A stretch of 6,323 nt of DNA from DATMYQ01 sp035560935 (GTDB taxonomy: Bacteria; Bacillota; Negativicutes; Sporomusales; Sporomusaceae), in contig DATMYQ010000323.1 of assembly GCA_035560935.1 (NCBI GenBank), positions 1-6,323 of the forward strand. The letters run 5' to 3'. Numbering within the stretch: the first letter of the stretch is position 1; each line of letters begins with the position of its first letter. This document shows positions 1 through 5,558 of this stretch, in pieces. The notes under the pieces are model-generated. The model had not been told where the DNA came from. It saw only the letters and a program-made list of their open reading frames with translations, and made no database searches. Position numbers and translations under genes: made by a program.

Positions 1-54
1 ACCATATATTAATTTGATGCTTATGCAAAAATTCCTGCTCATACATCCCAATAA

Positions 55-72
55 AAAGGAAATTTATCCTTT
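55..72. promoter_or_regulatory. Inverted repeat in the lysR leader, possible operator
   Basis: AAAGGA-AATTTA-TCCTTT: 6-bp arms around a 6-nt AT-rich centre, 35 nt upstream of the lysR start codon. LysR proteins commonly bind imperfect dyads upstream of their own or a divergent gene, so an autoregulatory site is conceivable. It does not show a clean T-N11-A box, and there is no convincing promoter in positions 1-107. Low confidence. Confidence 0.25.
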
Positions 73-93
73 CTCCCGAATATTTGTTACAGC

Positions 94-100
94 GAGGTGA
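94..100 (+). promoter_or_regulatory. Ribosome binding site that fixes the lysR start
   Basis: GAGGTGA, a near-perfect Shine-Dalgarno sequence, sits 7 nt before ATG 108. This decides in favour of the ATG over the upstream in-frame TTG at 84. Confidence 0.85.
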
Positions 101-107
101 TTCACGC

Positions 108-1034
108 ATGTCCTATTTTCAATCTTTGTCTGTTTTTCTTACAGTGGTGGAAGAAGGCAGTTTTTCGGCTGCAGCCAAACGGCTAAGCCTGACGCAGCCC
201 ACCATTTCTTTTCATATCGACAACCTGGAAAAAAATTTCGGCTGCCCTTTATTTACCCGTACCACCAAAGGTGTACATCCAACGGTGTACGGAAATAAAC
301 TTCATGATAATTTGCGCCATATGAATGAACTGCTGCACCGGACCCGCCAGCAACTGGCTTCCATGGTGGCCGGAACCTCCGGTAAAATATTACTGGGCGC
401 CAGTTCCATTCCCGGTGACTACATCCTGCCAGGTTTCCTGGCAGACTTCCTGAAACAAAACCCCGACCTGAAAGTCTGCCTGCAAACCGGTGACAGCCAG
501 TCGATGATGACCGCTTACCGGGAAGGGTTGTTTCCCATTGTCATTACCGGTTCCAAGCCAGCAGAAGAAGTACCGGGAGAAACGGTGCCGTTATGGTCCG
601 ACGAACTGGTATTGGCTGCACATCCGGACCGGACCGCAGACGGATCCTTGACACCACAACCGCAGGATATTCTCAAGCTTCCGTTCATTATGCGCAAAGA
701 TTCCTCCGCCAGTCGTCAGACGTCTTTAGCGGCACTCCGGCAATGGGGGGTCGAACCCTCGTCCCTTAATATCGTGTTAGAAATCGCCGGTAACGAAGCG
801 ATGAAATCCGCCATGCAAAACAATCTGGGCGTTGGCTTTATTTCCCGCTGGGCCATCCGTGATTCGCTGGCCTCGGGAAGATTGGTCGCAATAAACCTTC
901 CCGGATTGAGTATCCGCCGCCGCTTCTACGCCACGGGTGATCTGGCTTTTCAGCCGCCTTGCGTCACACGTTTCTGGCAATACTTATTGAGCGTCGGCAA
1001 CCAGCACCCTTTTGAAGAACCGCTAAGTTCTTGA
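108..1034 (+). CDS. LysR-family transcriptional regulator
   Basis: Predicted DNA-binding regulator of 308 aa, a normal length for LysR proteins. The N-terminal winged helix-turn-helix is clear at about residues 5-62: GSFSAAAKRLSLTQPTISF, then the typical LE..FG..LF.R stretch, followed by a linker helix around 63-88. The effector-binding region (about 91-295) starts with KILLGASSIPGDYILP and contains a TGDSQ segment. This resembles the CysL/selenium-metabolism-associated LysR subgroup, so a sulfur- or selenium-oxyanion ligand is possible, but that is inference. I chose ATG 108 because GAGGTGA lies 7 nt upstream; an in-frame TTG at 84 would add eight residues but lacks a comparable ribosome site. 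The downstream gene has its own promoter region, so the target is more likely a gene to the left, outside the window, or lysR itself. Subgroup uncertain; family assignment firm. Confidence 0.93.
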   Translation: MSYFQSLSVFLTVVEEGSFSAAAKRLSLTQPTISFHIDNLEKNFGCPLFTRTTKGVHPTVYGNKLHDNLRHMNELLHRTRQQLASMVAGTSGKILLGASSIPGDYILPGFLADFLKQNPDLKVCLQTGDSQSMMTAYREGLFPIVITGSKPAEEVPGETVPLWSDELVLAAHPDRTADGSLTPQPQDILKLPFIMRKDSSASRQTSLAALRQWGVEPSSLNIVLEIAGNEAMKSAMQNNLGVGFISRWAIRDSLASGRLVAINLPGLSIRRRFYATGDLAFQPPCVTRFWQYLLSVGNQHPFEEPLSS

Positions 1035-1090
1035 TCGTCAGACCCGGTATTGTATCATACTGCTTGTGACTTATAAGGCACATCGGACAT

Positions 1091-1143
1091 TTTTAAAATA
1101 CCCTTAAACCGCTCCATGCTGATGAAGCGGTTTTAAAATACCC
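1091..1143. repeat. Direct repeat TTTTAAAATACCC, two copies flanking the hairpin
   Basis: TTTTAAAATACCC occurs exactly at 1091-1103 and again at 1131-1143, offset by 40 bp. The second copy supplies the T-tract of the putative terminator. A shorter related match, CTTAAACC, recurs at 1103-1110 and 1173-1180. The spacing is close to four helical turns, so a paired protein-binding site is possible. A small tandem duplication is the simpler alternative. Confidence 0.6.
1106..1134 (+). terminator. Probable intrinsic terminator after lysR
   Basis: Hairpin with 8-bp arms AAACCGCT (1106-1113) and AGCGGTTT (1126-1133). Inside it a further CAT/ATG pairing (1115-1117 with 1122-1124) closes a GCTG loop, with one C/A mismatch between the two helices. 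The right arm runs into TTTT. The U-tract is short (four T, then AAAA), so termination may be partial. It lies 72 nt beyond the lysR stop and just before the LexA-controlled promoter region, which suits insulation of the two transcripts. Confidence 0.55.
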
Positions 1144-1144
1144 A

Positions 1145-1171
1145 TTTACAGAACATATGTTCGTATGTTAT
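1145..1171 (+). promoter_or_regulatory. Candidate promoter of the radical SAM operon
   Basis: TTTACA (1145-1150, one mismatch from TTGACA) is followed after 15 nt by TGTTAT (1166-1171, four of six matches to TATAAT). The spacer is shorter than the preferred 17 nt and the -10 is imperfect, so the exact -10 is uncertain. The LexA operator fills the spacer directly after the -35, a standard position for repression by blocking RNA polymerase. Confidence 0.4.
1151..1162. promoter_or_regulatory. LexA (DinR) SOS operator
   Basis: GAACATATGTTC is a perfect 12-bp palindrome matching the Gram-positive LexA/DinR operator core GAAC-N4-GTTC, including the favoured ATAT centre. It is followed by G (1163), as in the longer consensus, though the matching 5' C is A here. 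It begins immediately after a -35-like TTTACA and 82 nt before the start codon of the radical SAM gene. Known family behaviour: LexA represses such promoters until RecA filaments trigger its self-cleavage after DNA damage. Control of this operon by LexA is inferred from site and position. Confidence 0.82.
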
Positions 1172-1212
1172 TCTTAAACCACAATATCTTTTTTTTCTCT
1201 TTCGTAACCTCA

Positions 1213-1225
1213 CGTTATCATAACG
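1213..1225. promoter_or_regulatory. 13-nt palindrome in the leader of the radical SAM gene
   Basis: CGTTAT-C-ATAACG, perfect 6-bp arms around one central base, ends 5 nt before the AAGGTGG ribosome site (1231-1237). As RNA it can form only a weak four-pair stem, so a DNA-binding site is more plausible than a translational hairpin. The binding protein is unknown. The rest of this leader holds a pyrimidine tract (about 1187-1203) with a run of eight T. Confidence 0.25.
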
Positions 1226-1244
1226 CAACAAAGGTGGTAAGCGG

Positions 1245-2411
1245 ATGGATACTTTAGAAAAATTGAAAATTCTCGGTGAAAGCGCCAAATACGACGTCTG
1301 TGCCTCACCTGCTCCCCGCGCCGGCAGTCCGGCCGCTGACCCACGCCGTCCCGGCGGCGTTTGTCATTCTTTCACTCCGGATGGCCGCTGCATTTCTCTG
1401 TTCAAGGTGCTGCTCAGCAATTATTGCGACCGCGACTGCGCCTACTGTCCCAACCAAAGCGCCCGTGACATGCCCCGGGTCCGCTTTACTGCCGAGGAGT
1501 TGTCCGGATTATTTATGAATTTTTACCAGCGCAATTATGTGGAAGGATTGTTCTTGAGTTCCGGGGTTACTCATTCCACAACGTATACCATGCAGGAAAT
1601 GATCAAAGTTGTGGAATTGCTGCGCAACCGGCATGATTTCAACGGCTACATCCATCTAAAAATACTGCCCGGCAGCACCGATGCGGAAATATCCCGTGCG
1701 GTGGAGCTTGCCGACCGGATTTCACTGAATATGGAAGCGCCCACTGCCCGCCACCTGTCGCAGTTAAGCAATGTCAAGCAATTTGACCTCGATATCCTGG
1801 GCGGTATCCAAAAAATTCACCATCATACCCGCCTGCAACAAGGTGTGACCCACTCCACCCAATACATTGTCGGCGCCGCCGGTGAATCAGACCAGGATAT
1901 TCTCTCCTCCGCCAACCAACTCTACCATGATTATCAGTTAAAACGCGCCTATTTCAGCGCTTTCCAGCCGGTCACCGGCACACCGCTGGCAGCGCTGCCT
2001 CCCACAACGCTGCTGCGGGAAAATAGGCTCTATCAGTCGGATTTTCTGATGCGGCAATATCATTTTAGTTTTCAGGAACTGGTATTTGATCCCTGCGGCA
2101 ATCTGGATCAGGATCTGGACCCCAAGCTGGCTTATGCCCTGCGCCACCCCGAGCTGTATCCATTGGAAATCAACCGGGCTTCCTATTCCCAGTTGCTTAG
2201 AATTCCGGGAGTCGGCCCCCGCTCCGCCTCGCGAATTCTTCGTCTCCGGCATGAACAGCGTCTGCTTGATCCCCGGGAACTTAAAAATGCCGGCGTCGTC
2301 ACGAAACGTGCGCTGGCATTTCTAACTCTTAACGGCCGCTATTTCGGCGATCGCCGTCTGCTTAACCGACCGCATCGCGATCACTATACCCAAATTTCTT
2401 TATGGGGGTGA
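1245..2411 (+). CDS. Radical SAM protein with C-terminal HhH, putative DNA repair/modification
   Basis: A 388-aa cytosolic protein matching the family annotated as 'putative DNA modification/repair radical SAM protein' (TIGR03916). The [4Fe-4S]-binding CX3CX2C motif is C61, C65, C68 (YCDRDCAYCPN). The N-terminal lead-in GGVCHSFTPDGRCISLFKVL (38-57) is characteristic of this family. A partial radical SAM barrel spans about 50-285. A helix-hairpin-helix follows at about 308-332 (RIPGVGPRSASRIL), a fold that grips the DNA backbone, suggesting the substrate is a nucleic acid. Three more cysteines, C40, C49 and C284, lie outside the motif; whether they bind a second cluster is unknown. The reaction is unknown. 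Start ATG 1245 has AAGGTGG 7 nt upstream. It is followed 4 nt later by the DUF4130 gene, and a LexA operator precedes it, so induction by DNA damage is likely. No frameshift or missing motif is seen. Confidence 0.9.
   Translation: MDTLEKLKILGESAKYDVCASPAPRAGSPAADPRRPGGVCHSFTPDGRCISLFKVLLSNYCDRDCAYCPNQSARDMPRVRFTAEELSGLFMNFYQRNYVEGLFLSSGVTHSTTYTMQEMIKVVELLRNRHDFNGYIHLKILPGSTDAEISRAVELADRISLNMEAPTARHLSQLSNVKQFDLDILGGIQKIHHHTRLQQGVTHSTQYIVGAAGESDQDILSSANQLYHDYQLKRAYFSAFQPVTGTPLAALPPTTLLRENRLYQSDFLMRQYHFSFQELVFDPCGNLDQDLDPKLAYALRHPELYPLEINRASYSQLLRIPGVGPRSASRILRLRHEQRLLDPRELKNAGVVTKRALAFLTLNGRYFGDRRLLNRPHRDHYTQISLWG
2404..2411 (+). promoter_or_regulatory. Ribosome binding site overlapping the upstream stop codon
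   Basis: GGGGGTGA provides the Shine-Dalgarno for ATG 2416 (4 nt gap) while its last three bases are the TGA stop of the radical SAM gene. Ribosomes ending the first gene would be placed at the second start, favouring balanced production of both proteins. Confidence 0.75.
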
Positions 2412-2415
2412 TTTA

Positions 2416-3195
2416 ATGATTGTCTGTTCTTCAAAACCCTTGCCGGTTATTTTGGCTGCCTTACTGGCCAGGATCAGCGGAAAACTGCCCTGTCTGGATA
2501 ATGAAATACGCCGGCTGGGCCTGTTTGCCCAATTAAAACCCCGTTTTGCTGACAAAGAAGATCTGGGTAATTTATTGGACCAGCTCCAGCAACAACAAAA
2601 CCTTGATGCCCGCTGGCTATACTCTGAGAATGGGCGTCAATTGGCCCGGCTCATCGCTGCCAATCTTCGCTATCAGGTTCCTGATCGCGGACCAGTGATG
2701 TTTGCCGCCTTGGAAGAAGCATTCTTACACGGACCTTCTTATTGCCTGTTGGGTATTGGCGATGCCAGTCAGCTATTTATCGCCCGATCCCGGGCCGTAT
2801 GCCATGAAGTGCACCGCATGACCGGCTTTATTCGCTTCCATCCTGCCCCGAACAATATGTTGATTGCCCGCCCCAAGCTTTTTCACGACACCGGAGACTG
2901 GCTGATCCGTCAGTTGGCACGACGTTATCCGCAGGCGTGTCTGATATTGCTACTGGAAAATCAGGTACTGCGCTTTGAAAATAATGTCCTTTCCGTCATG
3001 GGTGATCCTACGCCCTTTTTGCCGTACTTAAACAATCAGGCATTTGACATAGCCTGGGAAACCTATTACCGTGCCCAGTACATCGAAAGCCGCCGCAATG
3101 ACCGGCAGGCCAGCCGTTTAATCCCGAAAAAATATCGCACCTGGCTTAACGAAGGTTCGATATTAAATGAAATAGCCTTAAAACCGCAAACTTAG
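2416..3195 (+). CDS. DUF4130/TIGR03915-type putative DNA repair protein
   Basis: A 259-aa soluble protein of the family annotated as a probable DNA metabolism/repair protein linked to the radical SAM gene upstream (TIGR03915, DUF4130). Two hallmark stretches are visible: EVHRMTGFIRF at 131-141, and a C-terminal block at about 214-243 with WETYY, the I..RRND segment and PKKYRTWL. No enzyme activity has been assigned to this domain. In many proteobacteria DUF4130 is fused to a UdgX-type uracil-DNA glycosylase; here it stands alone, with no glycosylase domain in the protein or window. It begins 4 nt after the radical SAM stop, and its ribosome site GGGGGTGA overlaps that stop codon, so the two are almost certainly cotranscribed and perhaps translationally coupled. 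The first 60 residues are less recognisable than the rest. Family firm, function unknown. Confidence 0.87.
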   Translation: MIVCSSKPLPVILAALLARISGKLPCLDNEIRRLGLFAQLKPRFADKEDLGNLLDQLQQQQNLDARWLYSENGRQLARLIAANLRYQVPDRGPVMFAALEEAFLHGPSYCLLGIGDASQLFIARSRAVCHEVHRMTGFIRFHPAPNNMLIARPKLFHDTGDWLIRQLARRYPQACLILLLENQVLRFENNVLSVMGDPTPFLPYLNNQAFDIAWETYYRAQYIESRRNDRQASRLIPKKYRTWLNEGSILNEIALKPQT

Positions 3196-3207
3196 CAAAC
3201 TGCTCTC
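3196..3207. other. 12-nt gap between convergent genes, no clear terminator
   Basis: The DUF4130 gene (+) and the diguanylate cyclase gene (-) end 12 nt apart. The nearest hairpin, CTGGG-CAT-CCCAG (3211-3223), lies inside the end of the cyclase gene, has only 5 bp and no T-run on either strand. Transcripts from the two operons may therefore overlap at their 3' ends. Confidence 0.5.
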
Positions 3208-5535
3208 CTACTGGGCATCCCAGACTTCAACCCGGTTCCTCCCGGAATTCTTGGCACGATACAAGGTTTGATCCGCCGCTAAAACCAAATTACCTTCACT
3301 CATTTGCCCTTCAGTTACGTGTTGAAGTTCAAAAGTGGCAATACCCACACTCACTGTCAGCGTGATTTTTTCCCCGCCAGTAGGAAACAGCAGTCCTGAA
3401 ATCATCAGCCGAAATTTTTCTGCCAAAACATACGCTGCTTCCTTCTCCGTTTCCGGCAAAATGATAACGAATTCTTCGCCACCATAACGGGCCGGAAAGT
3501 CGGTCATGCGAAAACTTTTTTTAAGCAAGTGACCTATTTCTTTTAAAATCTCATCTCCTGCCATATGCCCCCAGGTGTCATTGATTCTTTTGAAGTAATC
3601 AATATCTACCATCATTAGACTTAGTGGTCGCCCATAGCGTCGCAACCGATTAATCTCACGTTTAATAATATAGTCAAATAATCGGCGATTGGCCAGCTGC
3701 GTCAGCGGGTCCGTCAAGCCGACTTTTTTTATATTGCTATATAACGAATCACGTTCCAGCCCCATTGCCGTCAACGAGGCCAGCGTTCTCAATGTTTCTT
3801 CCACCGACTGGCGCTGACCGGGTTTGCGTTCATAATCCCAGTAAAAAACCAAAACTCCCTGCAACGCCTGCCGAAAAAACAACGGCAACACGTCCACCGT
3901 TTTTCCGGTAAGCAGGGTCAGGCTGACCAGCGCCGCCCGCCGTACGGTTTTATCCGTCCCATCACCACGTAAACCGGACAAATTACCTTTGTCAAACAAA
4001 ATCTGCAGACGATCTAAGTCCAACGGCGAGAAACCTTCCGCCTGGACGATGTGGATTCCTGTTGCCCCCGGCTGCGGCTGTGCATAAAAAATAGCCAACG
4101 CATCTGCTCTTAAGTATTTACTAATCATTCCACCCACACGAGTCAATAATAGCATCGGCGATGACTGGTTGATAACCAGCCATGTGACTTCATGCAACAA
4201 AGACAGTTCATCTTCTTTCCGGGCCTCCTCATCCTGCAGCCGAGCCAGACGGACAGCCAATGCAATCTGCTCTGCGTAAACCTGTGCCATATGCAAATAT
4301 TGATCGGTAACAGCATGAGGCATACCAAAAAAAACTTCCATGACACCGGCTAATTGACCATCAATCAACACCGGCATGCCGAGCATCGATCTTATCCCAG
4401 CCTGAAAAACATCCGATTCTTCCCACTTTAATTGGTCATGAAAGTCATTAATAAAAACCGGTTGCCTGGAAGCATAGATTCCACCCATAAATTTCTCTTC
4501 CAGTTCCATTTCCCGAAACTGAAAGTCGCCCCGAAACGCCACCACCCACAATTGTGATGGCACTCCTTCCAATAAACTGATATAGACATGATCGGTCTGG
4601 AAATATTCTCCTGCATTCGATGCCAGTTCATCCAAAGTACTAGTTAATTTCCTTTTTTTATTTACCACTGTGCTCAATTGTTTTATGGCAACATCCTGGC
4701 GCAGTCTTATCTGCTCGATTTCCTGCCATTTCAACTGTTGTCGTTCTATTTTCCGGTGTTGGGAGCGCAATAAGCGTTCAACGGTTTTTTTCGGTGTTTC
4801 TACCGTCATGTTCCAGAGCCCGGGCAACAGCAGCAAAAACGCAAACAATAAATACAGATGACTAAGCCCATATGTATTAATCCCATTATCAACAGCCATT
4901 GTTGGCGCTATTCCAGCCAACAGCAAAGACGGAAGCAGCTTGAACCGCAGCGAAATCTTCGTTACCGGAAAGTATTTATTACAAAGGCATCCTAAAGCTA
5001 TTATCGGCCCTAAACTGGTTTTAATCCACACAGGAATGGAAAATACCACCAACAAAGGTCCAAACCAACTGATTCCCACGCCGCAGCCGATAACCATCAC
5101 CATCAATAGTAACTGCCGTCTGGCCGGTTGACGACACAAGTTTCGCGAAAAACCTCCCGCAGCCCAAAGAGCTCCGAAGGCAAAAAATTCTCCCCAAAAC
5201 ATTCCCTGGATATCACCAGTGCCTCGAATTAGCCAAAGAGCCTGCAGCCAGGCAACAATCAGCGCTGAAGTCACCAGCCATCTTAGCTGCGAATTCTCCC
5301 GACGCCGATATTGCCGTTCCGCCAATATACACACCGCCAGCGCTGCCGAAAAACCGAACAAGCCTGTCACCGCTGGCAGTGTGACAGGCAAAAATTTTAT
5401 TATTTTCTCAAACTGGCCATTTCCCCACCATTCATACGCAAGCGGCAGCAGCAACAACAATACGCCGGTGATGCACATACCAGACGGCGTAATCTTGGAT
5501 TGCAGTACACACTGCATTCCTCTCATGTCCTGCAT
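3208..5535 (-). CDS. Membrane diguanylate cyclase: multi-TM, coiled coil, two GAF-like, GGDEF
   Basis: A 775-aa membrane protein predicted to make c-di-GMP from two GTP. About eight hydrophobic segments fill residues 18-241 (near 18-36, 47-72, 85-104, 112-129, 141-157, 158-185, 198-215, 222-241). A charged helix, probably coiled coil, spans 248-295. A first GAF-like domain lies at about 298-430, with GMPVLIDGQLAGVMEVFFG as its core, and a second, more diverged one at about 440-595. The GGDEF domain (606-772) is complete: LTDPLTQLANRR, metal-binding D644 in VDIDYFKRIND, GGEEF at 685-689, and RMTD (676-679) five residues before it, the inhibitory RxxD site for product feedback. The signal sensed is unknown. 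The start is uncertain: ATG 5535 has GGAAAG 9 nt upstream, whereas ATG 5526 (M4) has the better GGAGAG at 9 nt. It lies 23 nt after the HD-GYP gene, probably one operon. Confidence 0.93.
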   Translation of the reverse strand: MQDMRGMQCVLQSKITPSGMCITGVLLLLLPLAYEWWGNGQFEKIIKFLPVTLPAVTGLFGFSAALAVCILAERQYRRRENSQLRWLVTSALIVAWLQALWLIRGTGDIQGMFWGEFFAFGALWAAGGFSRNLCRQPARRQLLLMVMVIGCGVGISWFGPLLVVFSIPVWIKTSLGPIIALGCLCNKYFPVTKISLRFKLLPSLLLAGIAPTMAVDNGINTYGLSHLYLLFAFLLLLPGLWNMTVETPKKTVERLLRSQHRKIERQQLKWQEIEQIRLRQDVAIKQLSTVVNKKRKLTSTLDELASNAGEYFQTDHVYISLLEGVPSQLWVVAFRGDFQFREMELEEKFMGGIYASRQPVFINDFHDQLKWEESDVFQAGIRSMLGMPVLIDGQLAGVMEVFFGMPHAVTDQYLHMAQVYAEQIALAVRLARLQDEEARKEDELSLLHEVTWLVINQSSPMLLLTRVGGMISKYLRADALAIFYAQPQPGATGIHIVQAEGFSPLDLDRLQILFDKGNLSGLRGDGTDKTVRRAALVSLTLLTGKTVDVLPLFFRQALQGVLVFYWDYERKPGQRQSVEETLRTLASLTAMGLERDSLYSNIKKVGLTDPLTQLANRRLFDYIIKREINRLRRYGRPLSLMMVDIDYFKRINDTWGHMAGDEILKEIGHLLKKSFRMTDFPARYGGEEFVIILPETEKEAAYVLAEKFRLMISGLLFPTGGEKITLTVSVGIATFELQHVTEGQMSEGNLVLAADQTLYRAKNSGRNRVEVWDAQ

Positions 5536-5558
5536 CTCTCCATTCTTTCCATGCTATC

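Noticed and set aside
84..107. Upstream TTG start for the LysR gene
   Set aside because: The ATG at 108 has GAGGTGA at ideal spacing and begins the helix-turn-helix domain at the normal family position; the extra eight residues are not LysR-like.
1015..1032. Inverted repeat AAGAAC-N6-GTTCTT overlapping the lysR stop codon, resembling LexA half-sites
   Set aside because: The GAAC/GTTC half-sites are 6 nt apart rather than 4, it lies within coding sequence, and there is no T-tract to make it a terminator.
1047..1077. Possible extra promoter (TTGTAT at 1050-1055, TTATAA at 1071-1076) upstream of the hairpin
   Set aside because: The spacer is only 15 nt and the -35 is poor; with the hairpin downstream it could suggest attenuation, but support is too weak to annotate.
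1035..1244. c-di-GMP or other riboswitch in the leader of the radical SAM gene
   Set aside because: No recognisable conserved riboswitch core was found, and the c-di-GMP genes are on the other strand far away.
1938..2252. 104-codon - strand open frame inside the radical SAM gene
   Set aside because: Antisense shadow of a gene with clear family motifs; no domain and no ribosome site.
3211..3223. CTGGG-CAT-CCCAG hairpin as a bidirectional terminator
   Set aside because: Only 5 bp, no T-run on either strand, and it lies within the last codons of the cyclase gene.
5441..5462. CAGCAGCAACAACAA triplet-like repeat
   Set aside because: It is the reverse strand of consecutive leucine codons in the first transmembrane segment of the cyclase, so protein composition explains it.
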